Source: Stramonita haemastoma | Taxonomy: Eukaryota > Mollusca > Gastropoda > Neogastropoda > Muricidae | Length of the DNA: 20,000 bases | NCBI GenBank assembly: GCA_030674155.1 | Contig: CM060326.1 | Location: forward strand, 16,467,554 to 16,487,553 | Direction: 5' to 3' | In this document: positions 8,956 through 18,947 of the stretch, piece by piece | How the letters are laid out: each line of letters opens with the position of its first letter | How positions within the stretch are numbered: position 1 is the first letter of the stretch | Notes under the pieces: model-generated | What the model saw: the letters and a program-made list of their open reading frames with translations, nothing else | Databases searched by the model: none | Told to the model about the DNA's origin: nothing | Made by a program: the position numbers and the translations under genes

Positions 8956-9207
<252 letters not shown>

Positions 9208-9296
9208 AGGGAGGAGACGTGCAAACACACCCACGCGGTGAGACAACATGAGAGAGAAAATGGAGAAGGGGTGAGAGCACGCACGCACGCACGAGC

Positions 9297-9300
9297 AACA

Positions 9301-9351
<51 letters not shown>

Positions 9352-9385
9352 ACACACACACACACACCACACACCACTCTCCTCT

Positions 9386-9456
<71 letters not shown>

Positions 9457-9575
9457 GAAAACACACACACACGTACACACACACAAACACACTCACGTAG
9501 ACACACACACACACACACACACACAACACACACACACACACACACACAACTCAAACAACACACACAAACTCACAC

Positions 9576-9631
<56 letters not shown>

Positions 9632-9648
9632 ACACACACACACAGCGC
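9297..9648. repeat. Compound (CA)n-(CT)n-(CA)n block
   Basis: CA at 9297-9376, CT at about 9377-9450, then CA with AACTC interruptions to 9645. It starts after GCAC tetramers at 9277-9290. Confidence 0.96.
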
Positions 9649-9764
9649 TAGAGTGGATTTTCCCAAATTGACCAAACAGCCGGTCAAGCAAAAACGAGGA
9701 AGAGCGGGAGCGATACATGTGTGCACGCCACGTTACCTCTTCCCTCTTCACTTCGTTTATTCAA

Positions 9765-11335
9765 CTCTCTTTTTCCCATGCCTTCCCATTTCCCCCAGCT
9801 TTTCATTTCCCATGTCACTTACAGTACCTCACCCTTCCGTCCCAATGCTACTTCCCCCACCCCCCTCCCCCATTGTCGTCCGTCTGTTTTCCAAAAATAC
9901 ATATTAATTTTCAAATCTTTTTTTTTTCATCTTCTACCTTACCCTTTCTTTCCCATGTCACCTCCACCTCTTTCTTTCCCATGTCATCTTTATCCCTTGC
10001 TTTCCCATGTCACCTCTCTTTCTTTCCCATGTCACCTCTGCATCCTTTCTTCCCATGTCACCTCTCTTTCTTTCCCATGTCACCTCTCTTTCTTTCCCAT
10101 GTCACTCTCTTTCTTTCCCATGTCACCTCTCTTCTTTCCCATGTCACCTCTCTTTCTTTCCATGTCACCTCTATCTCTTTCTTTCCTTGTCACCTCTCTT
10201 TCTTTCCCATGTCACCTCTCTTTCTTTCCCATGTCATCTCCCCATCCCTTTCTTCCCATGTCACCTCTCTTTCTGTCCCATGTCACCTCTCTTTCTTCTC
10301 CATGTCACCTCTCTTCTGTTCCCATGTCACCTCTCTCTGTCCCATGTCACCTCTCTTTCTGTCCCATGTCACCTCTCTTTCTTTCCCATGTCACCTCTCT
10401 TTCTTTCCCATGTCACCTCTCTTTCTGTCCCGTATCACCTCTCTTTCTGTCCCATATCACCTCCCCTCCCTTTCTTTCCCATGTCACCTCTCTTTCTTTC
10501 CCATGTTACCTCTCCACTTCTTTCTGTCCCATGTCACCTCTCTTTCTGTCCCATGTCACCTCCCTTTCTTTCCCATGTCACCTCTCTCCTCCCCTTTCTT
10601 TCCCCTGTCACCTTCTTCTTCCCATGTTTCTGTCCCATGTCACCTCTCCTTTCTGTCCCATGTCACCTCTCTTTCTGTCCCATGTCACCTCTCTTTCTGT
10701 CCCATGTCACCTCTCTTTCTGTCCCATGTCACCTCTCTGTTCCCATGTCACCTCTCTTTCTGCCCATGTCACCTCTCTTTCTGTCCCATGTCACTCTCTT
10801 TCTGCCCATGTCACCTCTCTTTCTGCCCCATGTCACTCTCTTTCTGTCCCATGTCACCTCTCTTTCTGTCCCATGTCACTCCACCTCCTTTTTTCCCATG
10901 TCACTCACCTCCTTTCTGTCCCATGTCACCTCCACCTCCTTTCTTTCCCATGTCACCTCCACCTCCCTTTCTTTCCATGTCACCTCCACCTCTCTTTCTG
11001 CCCCATGTCACCTCTCTTTCTGCCCATGTCACCTCTCTTTCTGTCCCATGTCACCTCCACTCTTTCTTCCCATGTCACCTCCACCTCCCTTTCTTTCCCA
11101 TGTCACCTCCACCTCCCTTTCTTTCCCATGTCACCTCCACCTCCCTTTCTTTCCCATGTCACCTCCACCTCCCTTTCTTTCCCATGTCACCTCCACCTCT
11201 CTTTCTTTCCCATGTCACCACACACCCACCTCACCCTCCCTTTCCTATACCACCCACACACTTTCACCTCCCTATCTCTTTCTTTCCTATATCACACCTA
11301 ATTCCCCATTCTGTTCTTTTCCACGTCACATCCAT
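9765..11335 (+). repeat. 22/28-bp pyrimidine-rich minisatellite
   Basis: Seen: tandem units built on CCCATGTCACCT followed by a ten-base CT stretch (22 bp). I estimate 55-60 copies, diverged at both edges (9765-9950 and 11220-11335). Three zones: TTTCTTTCCC-type units on the left, mostly TTTCTGTCCC-type in the middle (about 10270-10870), and on the right units lengthened to 28 bp by a six-base CACCTC insertion, with about five near-identical copies at 11070-11215. All three + frames lack stops for over 500 codons because the unit has no stop in any phase and rotates the frame by one each time. The Ser/Pro/Phe/His-rich translations are therefore not evidence of a protein. Confidence 0.95.
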
Positions 11336-11403
11336 CATATAACCCTCCCACTTCCCCTCTCTCTGTGCTATAACCACCACACGCATTCCCATGGGGGACG
11401 GAA

Positions 11404-11457
11404 TAGCCTCGTGGTTAAAACATTGCGCTCTCAATCTGACGACCCGGGTTCGATTCC
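11404..11457 (+). promoter_or_regulatory. Internal RNA polymerase III promoter (boxes A and B) of SINE copy 1
   Basis: Box A-like TAGCCTCGTGG at 11404-11414; box B GGTTCGATTCC at 11447-11457 matches the consensus fully. Spacing is tRNA-like. Confidence 0.8.
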
Positions 11458-11469
11458 CGTTCGAGGGGA

Positions 11470-11476
11470 TTTTTTT
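11470..11476 (+). terminator. Run of seven T just after the SINE tRNA-like head
   Basis: Four or more T on the coding strand terminate Pol III transcription (established). This run lies in the loop of a small GGGG...CCCC hairpin and would cut the RNA at roughly 80 nt. Copy 2 has five T at the same position (15806-15810 on the minus strand). Confidence 0.5.
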
Positions 11477-11745
11477 ACCCCTGGAGTTAACATCAGTGCA
11501 GACTTCACTCTCCCCAAAAGTCCTTCGGAAGAGACTATAAACCGAGGCCCCGTGTGCGAACGCACGCACAGCATCTTGCGCACACGTTAAAACTTGTTCC
11601 GCTTTTCGAAAGAATAGGCCGTTGTGTGCCAGTGGGAATAGATGACAAAATGTATAAAACTGCATTACACACGGGGACTGGATGTAAATAAAAAAGAGCA
11701 CATGAGTGCTTGTTCCATTATCCTCGATACAAAAGAATGAATGAA

Positions 11746-12719
11746 TAGATAAATATATATGTGATGGGGTGGTAAGTAGATTATCTCCCATGTGATCGGA
11801 GTGCGCAATCGCAGCGTCGTGTTTCTATTTAGAGACACTCCTGTGTCAGTGAATTGTCGATGCTCTGTTTCCTTCGGTAGTGGTCGAAAACCCTCCATTG
11901 CATACGCTTCGCCTTCATGGTGAAATGTAATTTATGCATCCTCTTTATAGAGGTCACATTCTAAACTGACTAGCTGTGCCGTGTTCCCGAGGTTTGTGCA
12001 GAGATGGGACATCAAATATGTCCACTCTGTTACATATATAAATGAATAAATAAGTAAACAAATAAATCACCCTATTCTTTCCCATGTCCCTCCGTGTGCC
12101 GCCAGTGCGCTCCTGCACTGCCTTTTTTCTGCACAAGGGTGCGCCCCTCGCTTCAAGAATGTCCACAGCCTGTCGGCCCATTGTTATGCAACAAATCCTC
12201 TTTTAATTTCTCCCCGTTTCCCCCGATTCACGACGCCTAGAAATAGTCTAGGGAAATATTGTTAACACAGCACGCAGCAACAACAAAAAATCAGCATCAA
12301 TATTTTTTCTTGCAGCAAAAACAACAAAAACAGGCATCGATCTGATAATCTTGTCTAATATAGCGCTAGCTCTGGTGATGCACTTCCAATTTGCATGCAG
12401 ACAAGCCACCCCACACCCCCCTCCTTCCCTTTCCAAATGATACATTGTTAATGACCCTTAGCTGTGCAGAAACTGAGCGTCTCTCAGCAATCAACGATCA
12501 TGAAGTGATTTCCTCTGCTAAAAGCTGTTAAGTCTTAGTGCTCCACTTAATTGCATGCATTGGCACGTATACTGCCAGTTAAGTAACCGGTGATTTTTTA
12601 AAAGATCATTGCGTAATGTAACTTGCGTGCGATCTTTTCAATGTTGATCTGACCTCACATAGCTTACCAAAAAAAAAAATCAACTGTTTTAAAGCAGGCC
12701 AAAATATCTCACACGCAGC
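11746..12719. other. Unique spacer, no gene recognised
   Basis: Nearly 1 kb. Contains an AATAAATAAG-type A-rich patch (12036-12068), a lone minisatellite-like unit at 12074-12092, a TTTTTTCTTGCAG acceptor-like site at about 12304-12315 and an ATTTGCAT octamer near 12390. None of these builds a gene. Confidence 0.4.
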
Positions 12720-12736
12720 GTGTGTGTGTGTGGTGT

Positions 12737-12803
<67 letters not shown>
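12720..12803. repeat. (GT)n microsatellite
   Basis: GT array with two GGTG interruptions near its start. Confidence 0.97.
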
Positions 12804-12805
<2 letters not shown>

Positions 12806-13515
12806 GGGAGGGAGATTGCATTCCTATCTTGAAAATAAACATCCTATATAATATCAAATCCGATATTGTTTGATGACACTAGTTGTTCTTTCTATGTATG
12901 CGTACACAATACGGTCCACTCCTTCCCTTCATCTCCTCTGTTCCCCTCTGCTTCCCCCCTTCCCGCTCCCCCCCCCCTCCCAATTTTCCCAATTTCCCTC
13001 CTAGAAATGAAATATATATACAACACAGTATCTGTATTTTCGTAATAATTCTCATCACCAATTAACGTTTAACTTATGACAGTATTTTGTGTTCCTATTA
13101 ATTAATTGGCAGGTTTGCTGCGATCCTTCGGGGAGCAAATCTGGCACACAAATCGAATTGTGACAAATAAGCTACAGTTCTTTTCACAGAAGGACGTTTT
13201 GCATTATATAGCTCTTACGTCGGCTCGCAGATTTGAAGCAGCAGTTCTGTCTCTGTTCGTGGTGGTGTTTTCCAAACTGTTTAATAATAGTCCTGCTGGC
13301 CATTTCACAAATAAACAGAAACATGCGTGGTGTGAGAAATAAGCCATGAGAATAATTCCCGTGTTATTTCCTTACACTAAGTTACAGATCAGCGACGATG
13401 GTTTTTAACCCTTTTTTTTTGGTCTTTTTTATTATGTGCACAGATGAGTTATGATTACTACACTGTTGTTAAGTGATATCAACAACAAAAAATCAAAAGA
13501 AAGATAAGACAAATC
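12804..13515. other. Unique spacer, possible but unsupported exon at 13106-13342
   Basis: The + frame at about 13106-13342 (ending KHAWCEK, stop) begins in TTAATTAATTGGCAG, which looks like a splice acceptor, and an AATAAA lies inside it at about 13310. The peptide matches no family I know. C-rich patches occur at about 12950-12980. I do not call a gene. Confidence 0.3.
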
Positions 13516-13572
13516 ATCTCTCTCTCTCACTCTCTCATCTCTCTCACGCACAAACGCACCCCCCTCCCCATG

Positions 13573-13644
<72 letters not shown>

Positions 13645-13672
13645 GTACACACACATACACACGCACACACAA
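13516..13672. repeat. (CT)n then (CA)n with ACGC variants
   Basis: CT from about 13516 to 13545, perfect CA at 13574-13642, then degenerate CA/ACGC and an ACAACA tail to 13682. Confidence 0.95.
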
Positions 13673-13791
13673 CAACAACAACAGAAAGGAGCTCAAAACA
13701 CACAGAGAGACAGACAGACCTGCAGACAAACAGAAATAAAAGCAAGCAGACAAGACAGAAAAACAGACAGACCAGACAAAGAGAAGGTAAT

Positions 13792-13811
13792 CTACTAGGC
13801 TAGCCTAGTAG
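13792..13811. repeat. Perfect 20-bp palindrome
   Basis: CTACTAGGCTAGCCTAGTAG is its own reverse complement with no spacer. A CAG^GTAAGC donor-like site follows at 13815-13823. Confidence 0.95.
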
Positions 13812-14106
13812 TACCCAGGTAAGCAGAGTGCTAATTGTAACAGGCGTGTGGTGTGCCCAGGCAGGCAGGGGAGGGCACCTGTGTTGACCCAACACTGGCT
13901 GCTGCTTCACTCTGCCCTGATAGGCCTAGTACGTCCTCCATCAAGCCTGTCAATACTACCCCATCACCACATACTGAGACCTGCCACAGGCACTAACCCA
14001 CCCTCTTTCTCTCTCTCTCTCTAACACTCACGCACGCACGCATGCACGCACGCACACAGCATGCACACACACTTATTTCTCTGGCTGCGGCTTGCTGGGC
14101 GCGATC
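13812..14106. other. GC-richer unique segment, no gene recognised
   Basis: Contains CCCAGGCAGGCAGGGGAGGG and a donor-like CAGGTAAGC at its left end. Followed by ACGCACGC-type repeats at 14026-14055. No coding signal is recognised. Confidence 0.4.
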
Positions 14107-14107
<1 letters not shown>

Positions 14108-14165
<58 letters not shown>

Positions 14166-14273
14166 GTGTGTGGTGGTGGTGTGTGTGTGGTGTGCGTGTG
14201 CTGTGTGTGTGTGTGTGTGTGTGAGGGGGGAGACAGACAGACAGACAGACAGACAGCAGAGAGAGAAGAGAGA

Positions 14274-14352
<79 letters not shown>
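14108..14352. repeat. Compound (GT)n-(ACAG)n-(GA)n block
   Basis: GT at 14108-14222, a six-base G run at 14225-14230, (ACAG)n about 14232-14257, then GA to 14352. Confidence 0.96.
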
Positions 14353-14354
<2 letters not shown>

Positions 14355-14531
14355 TCCCCCTTAATCAAAAGGCATGCACCTGGAAGATTGCATTAATTAA
14401 AGAAAAACGATAAATCAAAAACAACCAAACATACAAATAAAAGGCAGCACATCTTTTGTAATTTTTGTTTTGTTTTCTGTTGTTGTTTTGTTTGGGTTTT
14501 GTTTTTAGTGTGGTGGGAGGGGGGGGGGTAG

Positions 14532-14735
<204 letters not shown>

Positions 14736-14983
14736 TCTTTAATTCCCCCCCCCCCGCCTCACCCGTTTGGAAGCAGCAAATAGCTTTTAGTCGATGAAAT
14801 GTAAGGACTGTACAAATACCTTAAAGTGCAGGGGTTTCATGGTGACTGGATGGATATATATCCTGACACAGCCATACCATTACCATGAGCTAATCTGTCT
14901 CCGTCTGTACTTTTTTTTTTGTTCACAATTCTCTATCACTTTTCCCTATATTTTTTTTCTCCTTTTCTACAATAACTCTCAAT

Positions 14984-14989
14984 GTGTGT

Positions 14990-15059
<70 letters not shown>

Positions 15060-15084
15060 TGTGGTGTGTGTCGTGTGTGTACGT

Positions 15085-15167
<83 letters not shown>

Positions 15168-15191
15168 GAGGGAGGGAGGAGGGGATTTCTC

Positions 15192-15236
<45 letters not shown>

Positions 15237-15290
15237 TGCGTGGTGTGTGTGTGTTGTGTGTATCTATGTGCCTATGTCTGTGCGTGTGTG
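14984..15290. repeat. Long (GT)n with (GCGT)n segment
   Basis: GT array interrupted by GTACGT, GGAGGGAGGAGGGG (15166-15184) and a (GCGT)n stretch at about 15217-15241. Confidence 0.96.
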
Positions 15291-15541
15291 ATAGCTAGTC
15301 GATCCTGCGCTACATTTTCTCTATTCAATTCATCAAAGCTAACTTGATAGGAGTGTCTCTTTTTTCTGTTCTTTTCTGTTGATTTTTTTTTCTCCTTTTC
15401 TCATCCTTCATATCGAATTGTACTGATGGCTTCTTTTCATCTTTTCGCCTCAGGCACAGAGGCAGAAACACGGTAATGGTTGCTGCCTTTCTTATGACAG
15501 TACCAGTGAAAAGGCTGTGAGGGTAATGTTTTTTTGGTGTG

Positions 15542-15887
15542 TTTTTTTTTTTATTTTTTATATCGAGGATAAAGGATAAGCACTCTTGTGCTTTTTTTCA
15601 TCCAGTCCCCGTGTGTATGCAGTTGTGTAAATATTGTCATCTGTTCCCACCGGCACACAATGGCCTACGCTTACGAAAAGCGGAACAGGATTTAACGTGT
15701 GCGCAAGATGTTCTGCGTGCGTTCGCACACGGGGCCTCGGTTTACAGTCTCATCCGAAAGACTTCTGGGGAGAGTGGAGTCAGCACTGATGTCAACTAAA
15801 GGGGGAAAAACCCCCTCCAACGGGAATCGAACTCGGGTCGTCAAATTGCGAGCGTAATGTTCTGACCACTAGCTATCCCGTCCCCTC
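15542..15887 (-). mobile_element. tRNA-derived SINE, copy 2
   Basis: Seen on the minus strand: start GGGGACGGGATAG, box A TAGCTAGTGG (15875-15866), box B AGTTCGATTCC (15833-15823). The same central domain follows (GGATGAGACTGTAAACCGAG then GCCCCGTGTGCG), with a 3' part ending TATCCTCGATAT and an A-rich tail (poly-T on + from 15542). It differs from copy 1 by many substitutions and small indels, so the insertions are independent and not recent. GTGTGTT occurs on both flanks (15537-15543 and 15890-15896) and might be a target-site duplication, but the flanks are GT-rich, so this is weak. Confidence 0.88.
15823..15875 (-). promoter_or_regulatory. Internal Pol III promoter of SINE copy 2
   Basis: Minus-strand box A TAGCTAGTGG at 15875-15866 and box B GTTCGATTCC at 15832-15823. 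Box B is intact; the head as a whole is diverged. Confidence 0.75.
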
Positions 15888-15907
15888 TTGTGTGTTCGTG
15901 TGTGTGT

Positions 15908-15924
15908 GGGGGGGGGGGGGGGGG
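15908..15924. repeat. Poly-G run of 17
   Basis: Uninterrupted G following a short (TG)n at the SINE's edge. Confidence 0.93.
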
Positions 15925-16071
15925 ATGGGTTTGCATGTGCGTGTGCATGCATGTATGTGTTTGTGGCAAACATTTATCTCCTCAGAGGAAAAATTATGGA
16001 AATCTGTGGTTTAACAGTTCTCAGAAAAAAATCCATAGCTTGAATTTCTTGAGGTCACCCATAGATCACAT

Positions 16072-16157
16072 CTCTCTCTCTCTCTTCTCTCTCTCCTCCT
16101 CCTCTCTCTCTCTCTCTCTCTCTCTCTGCCTGTGTGTGTGTGTGTGTTGTGTGTGTG

Positions 16158-16188
<31 letters not shown>

Positions 16189-16205
16189 GTCTGTCTGTCT
16201 GTCTG

Positions 16206-16252
<47 letters not shown>

Positions 16253-16314
16253 ACACACACACGTATTCTTTTTTTTTCCTCTCTCTCTCTCTCTCTCTCC
16301 TTCTCTCTCTCTCA

Positions 16315-16346
<32 letters not shown>

Positions 16347-16353
16347 ACGCACG

Positions 16354-16384
<31 letters not shown>

Positions 16385-16441
16385 GTATTCTCTCTCTCTC
16401 ACTCTCTCACTCTCTCTCTCATCTCCCTCTCTCCTCTCTCT

Positions 16442-16480
<39 letters not shown>

Positions 16481-16577
16481 TACAACACACACACACACAC
16501 ACACGTACACACACACACACACCACACACACACACACACACACAGTGACACACACAGTGACACACACACACACACAG
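16072..16577. repeat. Seven-part compound microsatellite
   Basis: In order: CT, GT, (CTGT)n about 16160-16206, CA 16207-16262, CT, CA with ACGC, CT, CA with GTGA interruptions. The GT and CA arms flanking CTGT are complementary. Confidence 0.96.
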
Positions 16578-16797
16578 GTACGCAAGCTAAGCAGAAAATG
16601 TATAAAACTAGGCACAAACGACAAAATGAGGTGACTCAGTCATAGCGGAGATAAGTCGCCCCTGTGCGTCGTATACAGGCCGTCACAATGCAACGCTATG
16701 TATGAATACATGCCAAGTCACACCTTTTTTTTCTTCTTTTTTTTTAAAAAATCGATCACGTTTTTGTATTGGAACACCAAATCGGAAGAAGAAGAGA

Positions 16798-16908
<111 letters not shown>

Positions 16909-17050
16909 AATGAAAGGGATATGAATCACAAAGAAAGGAACTTGAGGGAAGCGAGAGTAAAAGAGAGAGTGAGAGAGAGAGAGAGTGAGAAAGAGAAAGA
17001 GGGGATAGGGGTAGAAAAAAGAAAAGGACAGGACAGGACAGGAATGGAGA

Positions 17051-17219
17051 GGAAGGAAGGAAGGAAGGAAGGAAGGAAGGAAGGAAGGAAGGAAGGAAGG
17101 AAGGAAGGGGGAGGGAGGAAGGAGGAAGGGAGGAGGGAGGGAGGGAGGAGGGAGGAGGAGGGAGGGAGGGAGGGAGGGAGGGAGGGAGGAAGGAAGGAAG
17201 GGAGGAAGGAAGGAAGGAA
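17051..17219. repeat. (GGAA)n grading into (GGGA)n
   Basis: About 14 GGAA units at 17051-17108, then GGGA/GGA variants and GGAA again to 17219. A related (GGAA)n patch lies at 17293-17359. Confidence 0.95.
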
Positions 17220-17292
17220 ACGATAGGTCAAAAAACGAAAATAAAAAATGAAGGATAGCCAGCCATCTAAGCAAACAAAAAGGAATGAATTA

Positions 17293-17359
17293 AGGAAGGA
17301 AGGAAAAAAGGGAGGAGGAAGGAAGGAAGGAAGGAAAGAAGGAAGGAAGGAAGAAAGGG
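17293..17359. repeat. Degenerate (GGAA)n patch
   Basis: GGAA/AGAA tetramers with interruptions, same phase type as the array to the left. Confidence 0.85.
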
Positions 17360-17501
17360 AGATAGAAAAACGGTAAAACAAAAGTAAACTGCAATGATGG
17401 AACATAGCCAAACAGACAAATAAACAAACAAAAAGGAAAGAAAGAAAAAGGATAGGATCACCATCTATGTCCATAAATGTGTTGCAGGTTTATATGCTTC
17501 A

Positions 17502-17502
<1 letters not shown>

Positions 17503-17568
<66 letters not shown>

Positions 17569-17671
17569 TACACGCACGCACGCACACACGCACGCACGCA
17601 TGCACGCACGCAGACACACACACACAACACGCAGCGACCACAACAACACCACGCACGCACGCACGCACCCA

Positions 17672-17750
<79 letters not shown>
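17503..17750. repeat. (CA)n-(ACGC)n-(CA)n block
   Basis: CA at 17503-17566, ACGC/ATGC tetramers to about 17690 with an ACAACA break, then CA to 17750. The flanking sequence to 17845 is A-rich. Confidence 0.95.
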
Positions 17751-17753
<3 letters not shown>

Positions 17754-18006
17754 GAACACAAAATAAAACAAACAAAACGAAAAAAAAAAAACTTTTTAAA
17801 AAACCAACATACCTGAAAATAATATTTTTTTAAAGAAAAAAAAGGATGCGCTTGATACAGGTGGACTTAAAGGGAGAACACATCTAGAACACAGCAGGAT
17901 CTGGTTTCCCCATTAAAGAGAGCATCTTCCTTCAATCTGAACAATGACTGGCCAGTCAGATCAAAGACACGTTGCAGATTGGATTCTTTAGATTATAATC
18001 GACTCT

Positions 18007-18666
18007 GGTAAAATGGAGATGTCTTTGGGTAAAATGAAGATGTCTTTGGTAAAATGAAGATGTCTTTGGTAAAATGAAGACGTCTTTGGTAAACTGAAGA
18101 TGTCTTTGGTAAAATGAAGATTCCTATAGTAAAATAAAATAAGATGTTTATTGTTGATTGGTAAAATGAAGATGTCTTTAGTGAAATGAAGCTGTCTTTG
18201 GTAAAATGAAGATGTGTTTGGTAAAATGAAGATGTCTTTGGTAAAATGGTGATGTATTTGGGTAAAATGATGTTTTTGGTACAATGAAGATGTATTTGGG
18301 TAAAGTGATGTCTTTGGTAAAATGACGATGTATTTGGGTAAAATGACGATGTCTTTGGTAAAATGACGATGTCTTTGGGTAAAATGACGATGTCTTTGGG
18401 TAAAATGACGATGTATTTGGTAAAATGACGATGTATTTGGGTAAAATGACGATGTCTTTGGTAAAATGACGATGTCTTTGGGTAAAATGACGATGTCTTT
18501 GGTAAAATGACGATGTCTTTGGGTAAAATGACGATGTCTTTGGGTAAAATGACGATGTCTTTGGGTAAAATGACGATGTCTTTGGTAAAATGACGATGTC
18601 TTTGGTAAAATGAAGCTGTCTTTGATAAAATGAAGATGTCTTTGGTAAAATGAAGATGTCTTTGGT
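18007..18666. repeat. 20/21-bp minisatellite
   Basis: Seen: tandem GGTAAAATGAAGATGTCTTT units (20 bp) or with one extra G (21 bp), roughly 32 copies. Outer copies have AATGAAGATG; the central block (about 18315-18605) has AATGACGATG. TCTTTGG alternates with TATTTGG. A degenerate break lies at 18121-18160. The minus strand stays open (repeating SSFYPKT-like peptide) because the unit has no stop on that strand; the + strand has TAA/TGA in each unit. No protein is inferred. Confidence 0.95.
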
Positions 18667-18779
18667 CAAATGAAGCGCTCCTTAGTTACATTACTGTAGA
18701 TAGTACGCATGCTGATCACAGGAGATGAACAGCACTGATAGGATGGATTCAAGACAGCGAGTCTGAGCAGATAGGTACG

Positions 18780-18850
18780 TGTGAGTGAGTGAGTGAGCGA
18801 GTGAGTGAGTGAGTGAGTGCGTGCGTGCGTTTGTGTGTGTGTGTGTGTGC
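18780..18850. repeat. (GAGT)n-(GCGT)n-(GT)n patch
   Basis: About ten GAGT units with one GCGA variant, then GCGT units, then GT. Confidence 0.92.
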
Positions 18851-18924
18851 ACGCGCGCATGCGCACGTCCTTCTGTGTTCTGTTTTGTTATGTATGTGTG
18901 AGCATGTGCACGCCCATGCGTGCA

Positions 18925-18947
18925 TGTTCATGTATTATACATGAACA
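18925..18947. repeat. Perfect 10-bp inverted repeat with 3-nt loop
   Basis: TGTTCATGTA, loop TTA, TACATGAACA; exact reverse complements. Confidence 0.9.

Larger units (their letters stand above)
11393..11745 (+). mobile_element. tRNA-derived SINE, copy 1
   Basis: Seen: GGGGACGG start, Pol III box A-like TAGCCTCGTGG (11404-11414) and a perfect box B GGTTCGATTCC (11447-11457). A central domain contains CTTCGGAAGAGACTATAAAC and CCGAGGCCCCGTGTGCG, followed by a 3' segment ending TATCCTCGATAC and an A-rich AATG-type tail. The same series occurs reversed at 15542-15887, so boundaries are set by shared similarity. Known: tRNA-related head, conserved central domain and LINE-like tail is SINE architecture, and this central domain is one I associate with molluscs. 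The head cannot close a 5'/3' acceptor stem, so it is not a tRNA gene. A run of seven T at 11470-11476 follows box B. No clear target-site duplication. Confidence 0.88.

Noticed and set aside
11393..11476. Functional tRNA gene
   Set aside because: Boxes A and B are present, but the ends do not pair as an acceptor stem, and a shared downstream domain repeats at 15542-15887, so it is a SINE head.
9717..11590. Three overlapping + strand open frames of over 500 codons
   Set aside because: They are the three translations of one 22/28-bp minisatellite that has no stop codon in any + phase; no domain, no unique N-terminus, and all frames are equally open.
11264..11791. 175-codon minus-strand frame
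   Set aside because: Runs antisense across SINE copy 1; a similar frame appears in copy 2 by shared sequence, not by coding.
12304..12345. Strong polypyrimidine-CAG acceptor (TTTTTTCTTGCAG)
   Set aside because: The frames downstream close quickly and nothing exon-like follows.
12388..12397. ATTTGCAT octamer
   Set aside because: Single short match, expected by chance in 20 kb.
13106..13342. 78-codon + frame preceded by an acceptor-like TTGGCAG
   Set aside because: No recognisable domain, no confirmed splice partner, and AT-rich chance frames of this size are common here.
18007..18666. CRISPR-like array
   Set aside because: Units are contiguous with no unique spacers, and the context is eukaryotic; ordinary minisatellite.
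17988..18669. Minus-strand frames with periodic TSSFYPK/HFTKDIF peptide
   Set aside because: Periodicity comes from the 20/21-bp minisatellite; no conserved flank or signal sequence, so not called a gene.
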